Of a DNA stretch of 64,000 nucleotides, positions 54,872-63,116 are shown in pieces. Every line of letters begins with the position of its first letter. Positions within the stretch are counted from its first letter, which is position 1. The position numbers and the translations under genes were made by a program. The notes below the pieces were generated by a model, which saw only the letters and a program-made list of their open reading frames with translations, was not told where the DNA came from and made no database searches. Source of the DNA: Mucilaginibacter kameinonensis (GTDB lineage: Bacteria; Bacteroidota; Bacteroidia; Sphingobacteriales; Sphingobacteriaceae); contig NZ_RCWZ01000003.1 of NCBI RefSeq assembly GCF_003675385.1, positions 372,001 to 436,000 of the forward strand, written 5' to 3'.

Positions 54872-55291
54872 TTACTCAGCTACTTCTTCAGCGGCATCAG
54901 CAGCTTCTTCTTTTTTAGCTTTTGGTGCAGCAGCTTTCTTTGCTTTTGGAGCTTCTTCAGCAGCAGGAGCTTCAACAGCTACGGCTTCTTTTTTAGCTTT
55001 TGGTGCAGGTGCAGCTACTTCTTCAACGTCAGCAGCTTCAAACGGAACTACTGAAACGTATGAACGGTTATCAGCTTTCTTTTTGAAAACTACGATACCT
55101 TCAGCCAGTGCAAATAAAGTATGATCTTTACCAAGACCTACGTTTAAACCTGGATTGTGTTTGGTACCACGCTGACGAACGATGATATTACCTGCAATTG
55201 CTGGTTGACCACCGAAAATTTTGATACCTAAGCGTTTGCTATGCGACTCACGACCGTTTCTTGAACTACCGGCCCCTTTCTTATGTGCCAT
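54872..55291 (-). CDS. rpmA: 50S ribosomal protein L27 with extended Ala/Lys/Glu-rich tail
   Basis: A 139-residue L27. Residues 1-85 are the conserved protein ([22 protein letters not shown]..., [24 protein letters not shown]), whose N-terminus reaches toward the peptidyl-transferase centre. Residues about 90-139 are an extra tail made of alternating Ala/Pro, Lys and Glu blocks ([20 protein letters not shown]) of low complexity. Ordinary L27 is about 85-95 residues. There is no N-terminal cleavage extension. It is 49 bases after rplU in the same operon. Confidence 0.97.
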   Translation of the reverse strand: MAHKKGAGSSRNGRESHSKRLGIKIFGGQPAIAGNIIVRQRGTKHNPGLNVGLGKDHTLFALAEGIVVFKKKADNRSYVSVVPFEAADVEEVAAPAPKAKKEAVAVEAPAAEEAPKAKKAAAPKAKKEEAADAAEEVAE

Positions 55292-55340
55292 TTTTTATTT
55301 CTTTTATGGAATTGCAGAACAACTCCGGTTCAACCTTTAA

Positions 55341-55649
55341 TTATAATGTAATACCGGTGATCTCGATCTTGGTAAATTGCTGACGGTGACCGTTTTTCTT
55401 TTTGTAACCTTTTCTTCTTTTCTTTTTGAAGACAATCACTTTATCACCTTTTAAATGTGACACGATCTTAGCCGATACTTTAGCACCTTTCAAATCAGAA
55501 CCTAATTTGAATTTACCTTCGTTTTCTGCTAACAATACACTGTCAAATTCAATACTAGCGCCTTCATCGCCCTGTAACCTGTGTACAAAGATCTGCTGGT
55601 CTTTTGCAACTTTAAATTGCTGTCCTGCTATACTTACTATTGCGTACAT
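55341..55649 (-). CDS. rplU: 50S ribosomal protein L21
   Basis: A 102-residue L21 of normal length: MYAIVSIAGQQFKVAKDQ at the start, KKRRKGYKKKNGHRQQFTKIEI near the end, where it binds 23S rRNA. It is the first gene of the rplU-rpmA operon and has the best promoter in the window just upstream. Confidence 0.97.
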   Translation of the reverse strand: MYAIVSIAGQQFKVAKDQQIFVHRLQGDEGASIEFDSVLLAENEGKFKLGSDLKGAKVSAKIVSHLKGDKVIVFKKKRRKGYKKKNGHRQQFTKIEITGITL

Positions 55650-55681
55650 GTTTGTTAAATATTGTTTTAAATTTCGAGGTG

Positions 55682-55712
55682 CAAATATAGGGATTGATTA
55701 TTTAATAAACAA
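55682..55712 (-). promoter_or_regulatory. Promoter of rplU-rpmA
   Basis: On the reverse strand TTG (55710-55712), 20 bases, then TATATTTG (55682-55689). This matches the Bacteroidota housekeeping consensus TTG-N19-21-TAnnTTTG and lies about 32 bases before the rplU start. Confidence 0.75.
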
Positions 55713-55724
55713 CATCCCAATATT

Positions 55725-56231
55725 TTATTTTTTACCACGATTCTCTACATCAGTGAGTTTTTTCTGAATTTCAGCAACCAGTCGTTGATTGGCATCAATC
55801 AATTTAGGATTGCCAAAATAGTCTGTGTCAAAAATCACACGTTTGGTTTTCTCTTTGTATTTAAACTCAATGATATACCTAACCGCTTTGCCATCGGCAA
55901 CTTTCGACGTATCTCCGATTTCTTTCGACGGAAAATCCCAAAAACCTAAATCGGCAGCTTTACGGTGCAGGTATAACAGATCATCTTTAGTCAAGTGCAA
56001 ATGTTCTTTCACCAGCGAATCGCGCCTGTCGAGGTACTGAAACATGCCGGTATGCGAATCATATTTATTTACCAGGCTATCCTTATGGCCATATTGAAAA
56101 CTGATCGATTGAAAATCAACGAAACGGTATGGCGCATTCTTGATCATCATACCATAATAATACACGCAGTATAGTATAAACGGCACTACTACGGTCATGA
56201 TTAAAAACACTTTTTTTAAACGGGGAGACAT
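55725..56231 (-). CDS. Hypothetical membrane-anchored protein
   Basis: A 168-residue protein with an N-terminal membrane helix (about 8-28, VFLIMTVVVPFILYCVYYYGMM) and a mixed alpha/beta domain outside (about 35-165), with DDLLYLHRKAADLGFWDFP and VRYIIEFKYKEKTKRVIFD. I do not recognise a family. Upstream of rplU in the same direction, but the rplU promoter lies between, partly touching its 3' end region, so it is a separate unit or reads into the operon. Confidence 0.65.
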   Translation of the reverse strand: MSPRLKKVFLIMTVVVPFILYCVYYYGMMIKNAPYRFVDFQSISFQYGHKDSLVNKYDSHTGMFQYLDRRDSLVKEHLHLTKDDLLYLHRKAADLGFWDFPSKEIGDTSKVADGKAVRYIIEFKYKEKTKRVIFDTDYFGNPKLIDANQRLVAEIQKKLTDVENRGKK

Positions 56232-56649
56232 ATTTAATTGTTGAGTTGTTTAATTACTGAATTATTGATTTTTCCGAATCGTCATTGCGAGGCACGAGGC
56301 AATCGCGAACTATACAAAGCGGCTCTGCTTATTAGAAATTATGAAGAGCTATGTTCAATTTATAATTCTTAATAATCTCCATTAGGTCGGTTAATTATAT
56401 TCGTTCTCTATGATGACTTAGTTATAAGTTATTGATTATTATTTTTTATTAGTAACGTGGGCGTTGCCTGCGGCTCGGGCTTTTCGTTACAAGTCCTCGC
56501 TTTTCCTACCCATAATCCTTACTCCGCGCTGTGGGCTTTTCACTGCAATCCCTAACGCGGCCTCTGCACACCATCTCTAAAATATATTTTACATGTCATT
56601 GCTGCCTTGTCCATCGTTTCACTGATGGTTCTTCGCAATACGTCATGTT
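56232..56649. repeat. Intergenic region with dispersed repeats
   Basis: No gene is seen in these 418 bases. Positions 56281-56332 hold a half copy, in opposite orientation, of the palindromic repeat at 54598: GTCATTGCGAGGCACGAGG... and AACTATACAAAG-GGCTCTGC align with its reverse complement. Positions about 56455-56570 form a GC-rich stretch in which GGGCTTTTC plus a CAA(G)TCC end occurs twice; I recall similar stretches repeated in this group of genomes. A GTCATTGC / GCAATACGTCAT pair lies at 56596-56645. Confidence 0.6.
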
Positions 56650-58041
56650 TTATTCTCTTATTATTGGGGTACCTACCTCTTCTCCTTCCCATTTGCTTAC
56701 CACCGCTGTAGCCATAGCGTTACCAAGCACATTTGTAGCAGAACGTCCCATATCTAACAATGGATCAATACCTATCAACAAAAACAAACCAGCTTCCGGA
56801 ATATTGAACATAGCCAGCGTACCGGCAATTACAACCAGCGAAGCCCTTGGCACGCCTGCCACGCCTTTACTGGTAAGCATCAATACCAGCAACATGGATA
56901 ATTGATGCCCGAATGAAAGGTGAATATCATAGGATTGCGCCAGAAACAACGACGCAAAAGTCATGTACATCATAGAGCCATCCAAATTAAATGAATACCC
57001 GAGTGGCAATACAAAGCTCACTATTTTATTACTGCAACCAAACTTCTCCAGCTCTTCCAACACTTTTGGATAGGCTGCCTCGCTTGTTGAAGTACTAAAA
57101 GCTATTAGCATGGCATCCTTAATACTGTTCAACAGCCTGAATACCGGCTTCCTTAATACAATGTATCCCGCCAATATAATCACCGACCACAATACGATCA
57201 GCGAAAAATAAAACTCGCTGATAAAAATACCATAAGTTGAAAGTACACCTATCCCTTGTTTGGCAACAACCGCGGTTATTGCACCAAACACCGCTAAAGG
57301 GGCCATTTTCATCACATAACCGGTAATCTTCATGATCACATGGGCAAAGGCGTCCATAGCTTTGATCACTATTTTGCCCTGCTCGCCTATTGCTGCAGTA
57401 GCGACGCCAAAAAACAAAGAGAACACCACAATCTGCAGGATCTCGTTATTTGCCATAGCCTCAATAAAACTCTTAGGAAAAACGTGACCAACAAATTCGG
57501 TTAATGATAAGGCCGTCTTTTTGATACCTGTACTCAAATGACTATCAGGAAGCGGAAGGTGCATGGTTTTACCTGGTTCAAACAAGTTAACCAATAGCAT
57601 CCCTAATAATAAGGATACCAGCGTTGCGCTGATGAACCAGAGCATTGTTTTACCCCCTATCCGGCCAACAGCCTTAATATCCCCTACCTTGGCAACGCCC
57701 ACCACCAATGTGGTGAACACCAATGGTGCTACAATCATTTTTATCAGGTTAAGGAAAATCTTGCTCAGTATATTATAAAGCTCAAGCTTATCTTCCCGGG
57801 CGTCGGTTGCCTGGCTTTGAAGTTTTACCTGGGCTATTCGTTGTAGTTTAAGATCTTTATAGGCTGATACCGTAGTATCGGATAATGCTTCTATATTTTT
57901 GTCGATACTTTTAATAGTTGCACCGGCGGTACTAAGCTGTTTATTCAGATCGGCAAAAACGTAGGTGTTATAAATATAACCGGCTACCACACCCAAAATC
58001 AGTGCGATAAAAATGAAGAGCGTCAGTCTGCTTTTTTTCAT
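56650..58041 (-). CDS. Dicarboxylate/amino acid:cation symporter (DAACS family)
   Basis: A 463-residue transporter related to GltP/DctA. It has about eight helices and two re-entrant loops. The serine-rich loop appears as FSTSTSEAAYPKVLEEL (usual SSSSxxTLP), and the NxDGxxMY motif as FNLDGSMMYMTF; MLLVLMLTSKGVAGVPRASLVV is the second hairpin. An extra periplasmic segment with coiled-coil character (about 25-75) follows the first helix. It imports C4-dicarboxylates or glutamate with H+ or Na+. Substrate not determined. Confidence 0.92.
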   Translation of the reverse strand: MKKSRLTLFIFIALILGVVAGYIYNTYVFADLNKQLSTAGATIKSIDKNIEALSDTTVSAYKDLKLQRIAQVKLQSQATDAREDKLELYNILSKIFLNLIKMIVAPLVFTTLVVGVAKVGDIKAVGRIGGKTMLWFISATLVSLLLGMLLVNLFEPGKTMHLPLPDSHLSTGIKKTALSLTEFVGHVFPKSFIEAMANNEILQIVVFSLFFGVATAAIGEQGKIVIKAMDAFAHVIMKITGYVMKMAPLAVFGAITAVVAKQGIGVLSTYGIFISEFYFSLIVLWSVIILAGYIVLRKPVFRLLNSIKDAMLIAFSTSTSEAAYPKVLEELEKFGCSNKIVSFVLPLGYSFNLDGSMMYMTFASLFLAQSYDIHLSFGHQLSMLLVLMLTSKGVAGVPRASLVVIAGTLAMFNIPEAGLFLLIGIDPLLDMGRSATNVLGNAMATAVVSKWEGEEVGTPIIRE

Positions 58042-58058
58042 TTAATTTAATAAGCCTG

Positions 58059-58066
58059 CAAAACTA
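58059..58066 (-). promoter_or_regulatory. Possible -7 element of the symporter gene
   Basis: TAGTTTTG on the reverse strand fits TAnnTTTG, about 18 bases before the start codon. No clear TTG at the proper distance. Confidence 0.35.
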
Positions 58067-58207
58067 CAAAATTTACGGTCGGTTTAAACAGGCTTCGGAA
58101 TATTCTATTTTACACTAACTCACATTAGGCAAATAAAACATCTTACCACGTTTTAGCATTATCATACTTTATAAAAACAATTAGTATTTTGCCCGCTTAT
58201 TTACAAC

Positions 58208-58735
58208 ATGACTACTACTGCCTACGGACTACAGCATATAAAAAAGGAAATTCAGCACCTGCCCAACGAGCAGATGGCCGAATTAATGCTCCGTTTAGCG
58301 CGCTATAAAAAGGAAAACAAAGAACTTCTCGCCTACCTGCTCTTTGAAGCTCATGATGAAGCCGCCTTTATCGAAAAGGTAAAAGCCGAAGCCGGGTTTA
58401 TGTTCAGCCAGCTATCGTCATTAAGTTATAACGCCGCAAAAGGCATGCGTAAAATATTAAGGCTGCTAAGTAAGTACACCAAGTTCATGGCTTCAAAAGG
58501 TGCCGAAATTGAATTATTGATCAATTTTTGCGAGAATTACGTGGAGTATGCCGACAGGCGCACATCATACAAACCTTTAAGATTGATACTGATACGTCAG
58601 GTAGAAAAAATCCGTGGATTGATTGTTAAACTACATGAGGACCTTCAGTTTGATTACCAGGACAGTTACAACAATTTAATAAGTGATGCTGAAACTAAGC
58701 TGGGCTGGTTTAAAAAGAATGATCATTTGTTGTAA
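58208..58735 (+). CDS. Hypothetical helical cytoplasmic protein
   Basis: A 175-residue, largely helical protein without signal or membrane segment. It begins MTTTAYGLQHIKKEIQHLPNEQMAELMLRLARYKKENKELLAYLLFEA and contains an aromatic, basic central part. I do not recognise the family, although I believe similar proteins occur in related genomes. It is 41 bases upstream of an ECF sigma gene in the same direction, so it may belong to that unit. Confidence 0.65.
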   Translation: MTTTAYGLQHIKKEIQHLPNEQMAELMLRLARYKKENKELLAYLLFEAHDEAAFIEKVKAEAGFMFSQLSSLSYNAAKGMRKILRLLSKYTKFMASKGAEIELLINFCENYVEYADRRTSYKPLRLILIRQVEKIRGLIVKLHEDLQFDYQDSYNNLISDAETKLGWFKKNDHLL

Positions 58736-58776
58736 CATACAAAGCTTAACATCGTCTAAATATAAAATTAACTGAA

Positions 58777-59274
58777 GTGGCCAACAAAGAAGCAGCATTC
58801 AAGCAGATATATGAAGCTAATTCTAAAAAGATATTCCATCTGTGCTATGGTTATACCGGCGATGACGATGCCGCCAACGACCTGCTACAGGAAACCTTTT
58901 TAAAGGTTTGGCAAAATTTAGACAAATTCCGTAACCAGGCCATGATATCAACCTGGATTTACCGGATTGCTGTAAATACCTGTTTAACCTATTTGCGCTC
59001 GGAAAAACGCCAGGCCAAAGACGAACTTACTCCACAATTAGCAGAAACAAAACGCGAAGAACTATCGGATAAAAACGAACAGGTTGCTTTACTATATAAG
59101 TGTATTTCAAAACTGGAAGAATCAGAAAGGATTATTATAACTATGGTGCTTGATGAGGTGCCATACCCCGAAATTGCCGAAATTTCGGGTATATCAGAAG
59201 GGAACTTGAGGGTGAAAATTTATCGTATTAAACAAAAATTAACGGAGTTATATAACCAGTATGAAAGACTTTGA
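58777..59274 (+). CDS. ECF-type RNA polymerase sigma factor
   Basis: A 165-residue ECF sigma factor starting with GTG. Region 2: FKQIYEANSKKIFHLCYGYTGDDDAANDLLQETFLKVWQNLDKF and STWIYRIAVNTCL. Region 4: RIIITMVLDEVPYPEIAEISGISEGNLRVKIYRIKQKL, a helix-turn-helix. Its end overlaps the next gene, which encodes a membrane protein, by 14 bases, as in sigma/anti-sigma pairs. Confidence 0.93.
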   Translation: MANKEAAFKQIYEANSKKIFHLCYGYTGDDDAANDLLQETFLKVWQNLDKFRNQAMISTWIYRIAVNTCLTYLRSEKRQAKDELTPQLAETKREELSDKNEQVALLYKCISKLEESERIIITMVLDEVPYPEIAEISGISEGNLRVKIYRIKQKLTELYNQYERL

Positions 59275-59851
59275 TCATTTGATGTCGGTTTGGCAGGGAC
59301 AGCCAAAACCAGATCAGCTTTCGGTGGATGAGGTGCTGAAGCAGGTAAAGAAGGGGATTCGCAGCATAACTACTAAGTTGTACTGGACTATAGTGGCCAT
59401 GGTGGCCATCGCGGCATTCGCGTTTATTGTTACATTTTTCCTGGCATTTAAATCAACCGTAACCACTGTAGGTATATTAATAGTATTGGTTACAATGCTC
59501 ATGTACCTCTCTCTCATTTTACGTCATTACCATATCCTGAGCAAACAGGACGCAACATTAAACCCAACCGAATATTTACACAGCCTTAAAGAATACCAAA
59601 AAAGCCGTTCGAAGGTAATAGGTTGGTTTTACTATATCTATATACTCATGATAAGTGCAGGATTGGCCATGTACTTTGTTGAAGTACTTGAACACTCATC
59701 TTTAGCTTTCAAAATAGTGACTTACAGTTCGATTGCTGTGTGGTTTTTGTTTACTACCTTTTATCTTAAACCGCGTATGTTTAAAAACGAGGAAGAGAAA
59801 CTAAACCTGATGATTGACAGACTGGTACGTCTACAGGAGCAGTTTGATTAA
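59261..59851 (+). CDS. Membrane protein coupled to an ECF sigma factor (probable anti-sigma factor)
   Basis: A 196-residue protein. The N-terminal 45 residues are cytoplasmic (MKDFDHLMSVWQGQPKPDQLSVDEVLKQVKKG), followed by four hydrophobic helices in two pairs (about 43-65, 68-86, 119-138, 146-165). The short N-terminal domain is where a sigma factor could be held. Overlap with the sigma gene supports the role; no zinc HxxxCxxC motif is present, so it is not of the ZAS type. Confidence 0.75.
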   Translation: MKDFDHLMSVWQGQPKPDQLSVDEVLKQVKKGIRSITTKLYWTIVAMVAIAAFAFIVTFFLAFKSTVTTVGILIVLVTMLMYLSLILRHYHILSKQDATLNPTEYLHSLKEYQKSRSKVIGWFYYIYILMISAGLAMYFVEVLEHSSLAFKIVTYSSIAVWFLFTTFYLKPRMFKNEEEKLNLMIDRLVRLQEQFD

Positions 59852-59911
59852 TGAAGATTTAAAGGCCTCCGACTTAGAACTTTCGACTTAGGGATTTTGA
59901 CTTAAAAAAGA

Positions 59912-60610
59912 TTATCTGTTTTGGTTAATCAGCGCATGCAACACCTGATCTTTTAACTGCCTGCTGATTGGAACTTCAAATTCGCCAATATTCAGCATGT
60001 TCCCTTCTATAGAGGTAATTTTATTACTGGCGATTATGTACGACTTATGCGTTTGCATAAATTTACGGGCCGGCAGTTTATCGGCGAAAGCCCGCAAGGT
60101 ACTATGAGTTATTATTTTGCGGGCAGATGTATAGATCTCAACATAATTCTCCATTCCTTTGATAAATAACACATCGTCGAAAACGATCTTTTCAAGCTTG
60201 CCATTGCTTTTAACAAAAATGTAATCGACCGAACCCGCGTTACTTCTCAAATCAAAATAGTCTTTGGCTTTAAAGGCAGCTTTCATAAAGCGCTCAAACG
60301 GGATGGGTTTAAGCAGATAGTCAAGCACATCCAGATCAAAGCCGTCGGTAGCGTATTCTTTAAAGGCGGTAGTAAAAATTACTTTTGGAGGGTTAGGCAT
60401 CGAACGTATAAACTCAACGCCTGTTAAATGCGGCATCTGGATATCAAGGAACAGCAGATCAACAGATTGTTGAGCAAGCAAAGCGCCCAATTCCATCGCG
60501 TCTTCACATTGAGCTTTCAGATCAAAAAATCCGGCTTTTGTAACGTAGCCCTCCAGCCCTTTACGGGCAAAGGGCTCATCGTCGGTAATAATGCAGCTAA
60601 TTAATGCCAT
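59912..60610 (-). CDS. LytTR-family response regulator
   Basis: A 232-residue regulator. Receiver domain (1-120) with DD10-11, Asp56 in LLFLDIQMP, Thr in FTTAF and Lys in LLKPI. LytTR DNA-binding domain (about 130-230) with IFVKSNGKLEKIVFDDVLFIKGMENYVEI and FMQTHKSYIIA. It binds DNA with beta strands at repeated sites. Three bases separate it from the sensor kinase gene upstream. Confidence 0.93.
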   Translation of the reverse strand: MALISCIITDDEPFARKGLEGYVTKAGFFDLKAQCEDAMELGALLAQQSVDLLFLDIQMPHLTGVEFIRSMPNPPKVIFTTAFKEYATDGFDLDVLDYLLKPIPFERFMKAAFKAKDYFDLRSNAGSVDYIFVKSNGKLEKIVFDDVLFIKGMENYVEIYTSARKIITHSTLRAFADKLPARKFMQTHKSYIIASNKITSIEGNMLNIGEFEVPISRQLKDQVLHALINQNR

Positions 60611-60613
60611 AAT

Positions 60614-61657
60614 TTATATATTCAATTCAAGTACTGCGGTATAATGATCATTCTCACGACCTGTGTTGAGCTGATGTTTGCCCGGATAAAGTAGTTGCAA
60701 CCTCCGGCTCAGGTTTTCTAAACCAATGCCGCTGTAATTATCCGGCGCTTTCATATTTGCCGGTGTATCGTTATAAACTTTAAATACAAACTTACCATCG
60801 ATAATGCTTCCATCAATGGTTATTTTGTACGCTCCGCCAATGTATTTAAAGGCGTTTTCAACCAGCGGTAATAAAAGCAACGGGTAAATTAATTGATCGT
60901 TTAAGCGTTCATCAAAATGTACATTCAACTGCATTCTGCTGCTCGCTCGTATCTGTTGCAACCTGATATAATTTTCAAGGTACTCCAGTTCCTGTTTTAC
61001 AGTTACTTGTTGTTGCTGATCATAAAGCTGATAGCGCAACAAACTTGACAGTAGCTCAGTGCTTTTCTTTGCGCCGGGCACATCTTCATCCATCTGAAAA
61101 TAGATGGTATTTAAGGCGTTAAACAAAAAATGCGGATGGTATTGCGCCTTTAAAAATTTCAGTTCGGTTTCCAGCTGATCATTGGTTAATTTTTCCAGTT
61201 GCATTTTATTATTTACATAGGCTTTAAGCCAGGTGCTGCTACGTGCAACGCCGTAATAAATAATAGCGTACAAAGTGGGGATCATGTTAATATCGGCCAC
61301 ATCTGCCCAGGGCATTAGTTCATCAATACCCTGGGTTACGTGCAGGGCCATATCCATCGGAACAAATACTACGTTTACCAATATTAGGTTTACACCTACC
61401 AAGATGATCAGTTCCCGTACAACGTCCCGGTAAGATAATGGCGCGCCCCTATGACTGTCATAGTACCTAAAAAGCCACTCAAAAAGATAGATTGCCAGAT
61501 AGCCCACCAATATCGAACAGGCCATTTCAATGCCATTGACATAGAAATCCCTTTTCCAAAAATGCTGGCCAAGGTCTGTATCATGTAACAGCCTGATGGT
61601 AAAATATACCAATAAGCCATACAATTCCGGAAAAATGTATTTCCTGAAAAATTTCAT
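60614..61657 (-). CDS. LytS-type sensor histidine kinase
   Basis: A 347-residue membrane kinase with four hydrophobic helices (about 10-25, 43-65, 85-105, 125-145), a His_kinase domain starting with LKAQYHPHFLFNALNTIYF, where His is the phosphorylation site, and a GHKL ATPase end with PLVENAFKYIGG and GIGLENLSRRLQLLY. Partner of the downstream LytTR regulator. The signal is unknown. Confidence 0.93.
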   Translation of the reverse strand: MKFFRKYIFPELYGLLVYFTIRLLHDTDLGQHFWKRDFYVNGIEMACSILVGYLAIYLFEWLFRYYDSHRGAPLSYRDVVRELIILVGVNLILVNVVFVPMDMALHVTQGIDELMPWADVADINMIPTLYAIIYYGVARSSTWLKAYVNNKMQLEKLTNDQLETELKFLKAQYHPHFLFNALNTIYFQMDEDVPGAKKSTELLSSLLRYQLYDQQQQVTVKQELEYLENYIRLQQIRASSRMQLNVHFDERLNDQLIYPLLLLPLVENAFKYIGGAYKITIDGSIIDGKFVFKVYNDTPANMKAPDNYSGIGLENLSRRLQLLYPGKHQLNTGRENDHYTAVLELNI

Positions 61658-61675
61658 ATCAGCAAATTACAAATT

Positions 61676-62890
61676 TCAAACAGAAAGGACAGGTTGTGGC
61701 TTAAGTTCAGTTACCATATTACGGGACAACGCTTCCGGTTTATCTTTTGGCTTCATGCCAAACAAAAAGCGGGCTAAATTATAAGGCCTTATCAGTAAAT
61801 GATAAATAAGCACAGTTACAAAAAAAGTAATACCCACTGTATAAATGTATTTAGACAGAATGCTTTCGTTTTGAACTTGTACAATATAATAAGCCACTAA
61901 AACGATAACGGTTTGGTGCAATATGTAAAATGGATATACAGCCTGGTTTAAATAACCGAGCACTTTATGGCTGCGGTTAAAATAATGTTTACCATAGCCA
62001 ACCAAAGCAAGTACCCATCCCCAGGCAATAATTGGCCTTAAAGCGGTAAAGGCGTAGGAAAAAGCAATATTTTGAAAAGGCCAGTGAGCATGTAATGGCT
62101 CAACGCCGTTCCAGCGCATAACTTCCCAGACCATAAGACTTAAAAAGCCGATAGTTAAGGCAAAACGACGGTTGCGTTCAAGGCTATCCATCAGTTTAGG
62201 TTGCAGGATACAAATAAAACCCGCCAGCAGAAAAAACAACCAGTAAACAAAATAACTGCCATCATGGATCAGGTCATTGGTTTCGGGTAGGTTCCAACTG
62301 GTAAAAGTAAACCAGAGGATTCCGGGAAGCATCAATAAATAAACCCATTTTCCGGTAGCCAAAACAGCCAGTTTTTGTTTAAAGCCATCACTTTTTGGCG
62401 AGATCATCCAGGTGAATAGTGGCGCGAATATCAGATCGTAAATAAAAAGGTAGGCAATAAACCAAAGGTGGTGCCAGCTGAAATTCCCTTTGGGATAAGG
62501 CTGAAAGCTAAATGTACTTGGATAAAAATCCAGGAATGATCCTTTGTAGCCATTGGCTAAGCGTTCCATATAGATCTGCGGCGGAACAATGATGAACATG
62601 CCCACCAAAAGCGGAATAAAAAGCCGGCGGAAGCGCAAGCCGATAAAACTGAGTGTAGAGCGCCGCTGCATCATGTAGTAACTCACGGTACCTGAAATAA
62701 AAAAGAGCAGCGGCATGCGAAAAAGGTGCAAAAAATGATTTGACTCCATCATTAGATTACTGGTTTCGTGGTTTTTAATATGCCATCCATCCTCAGCAAC
62801 AAAAGGCATTGCCGAGTGAAAAAATAACACCCCCAATATTGACAGAATCCTCAACCAATCGAGGTAAGTTTGACGTTGTGTGGTTTCCAT
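61676..62890 (-). CDS. Membrane acyltransferase family 3 protein (OpgC-like)
   Basis: A 404-residue membrane acyltransferase. It starts YLDWLRILSILGVLFFHSAMPF, with the family His, followed by HLFRMPLLFFISGTVSYYMMQRR and about ten helices. This form is nearest to the OpgC/acyltransferase-3 group that acylates glucans or other glycans. I start at the ATG at 62890 (METTQRQ); an upstream in-frame ATG at 63052 gives an unlikely polar leader of 54 residues. It is 18 bases upstream of the LytS gene on the same strand, so it may be co-regulated. Confidence 0.88.
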   Translation of the reverse strand: METTQRQTYLDWLRILSILGVLFFHSAMPFVAEDGWHIKNHETSNLMMESNHFLHLFRMPLLFFISGTVSYYMMQRRSTLSFIGLRFRRLFIPLLVGMFIIVPPQIYMERLANGYKGSFLDFYPSTFSFQPYPKGNFSWHHLWFIAYLFIYDLIFAPLFTWMISPKSDGFKQKLAVLATGKWVYLLMLPGILWFTFTSWNLPETNDLIHDGSYFVYWLFFLLAGFICILQPKLMDSLERNRRFALTIGFLSLMVWEVMRWNGVEPLHAHWPFQNIAFSYAFTALRPIIAWGWVLALVGYGKHYFNRSHKVLGYLNQAVYPFYILHQTVIVLVAYYIVQVQNESILSKYIYTVGITFFVTVLIYHLLIRPYNLARFLFGMKPKDKPEALSRNMVTELKPQPVLSV

Positions 62891-63051
62891 AATTTCTTCT
62901 TTTTTATCAAAAGAAGCCACTCCCTTCCACCCCATAAAATTACTTTGACCAACGGTAAAAAACCTTTGACCATTGGTTGAAAACAATAGCCGCATTGTGT
63001 CACTTAAAAGAACATTTCCCATGGCGGCCAGAGGCCGATTGATAGTTGCCA

Positions 63052-63113
63052 CTCGGCTGGAGCCGAGCGGCGGCGGTGGGAAGTCTCCCCTTTCGGGGGA
63101 GATTTAGAGGGGG
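63052..63113. repeat. GC-rich hairpin and dispersed repeat after dinB
   Basis: CTCGGCT-GG-AGCCGAG at 63052-63067 is a 7-bp hairpin. At 63081-63113 lies a stretch with TCTCCCC-TTTC-GGGGGAGA and ATTTAGAGGGGG, which I recognise as a widely dispersed Bacteroidota intergenic repeat. They sit between the dinB stop and the acyltransferase start and may end dinB transcription. Confidence 0.65.
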
Positions 63114-63116
63114 TAC

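Noticed and set aside
62891..63052. N-terminal extension of the acyltransferase
   Set aside because: The 54 extra residues are polar and not family-like; the membrane domain begins just after the ATG at 62890.
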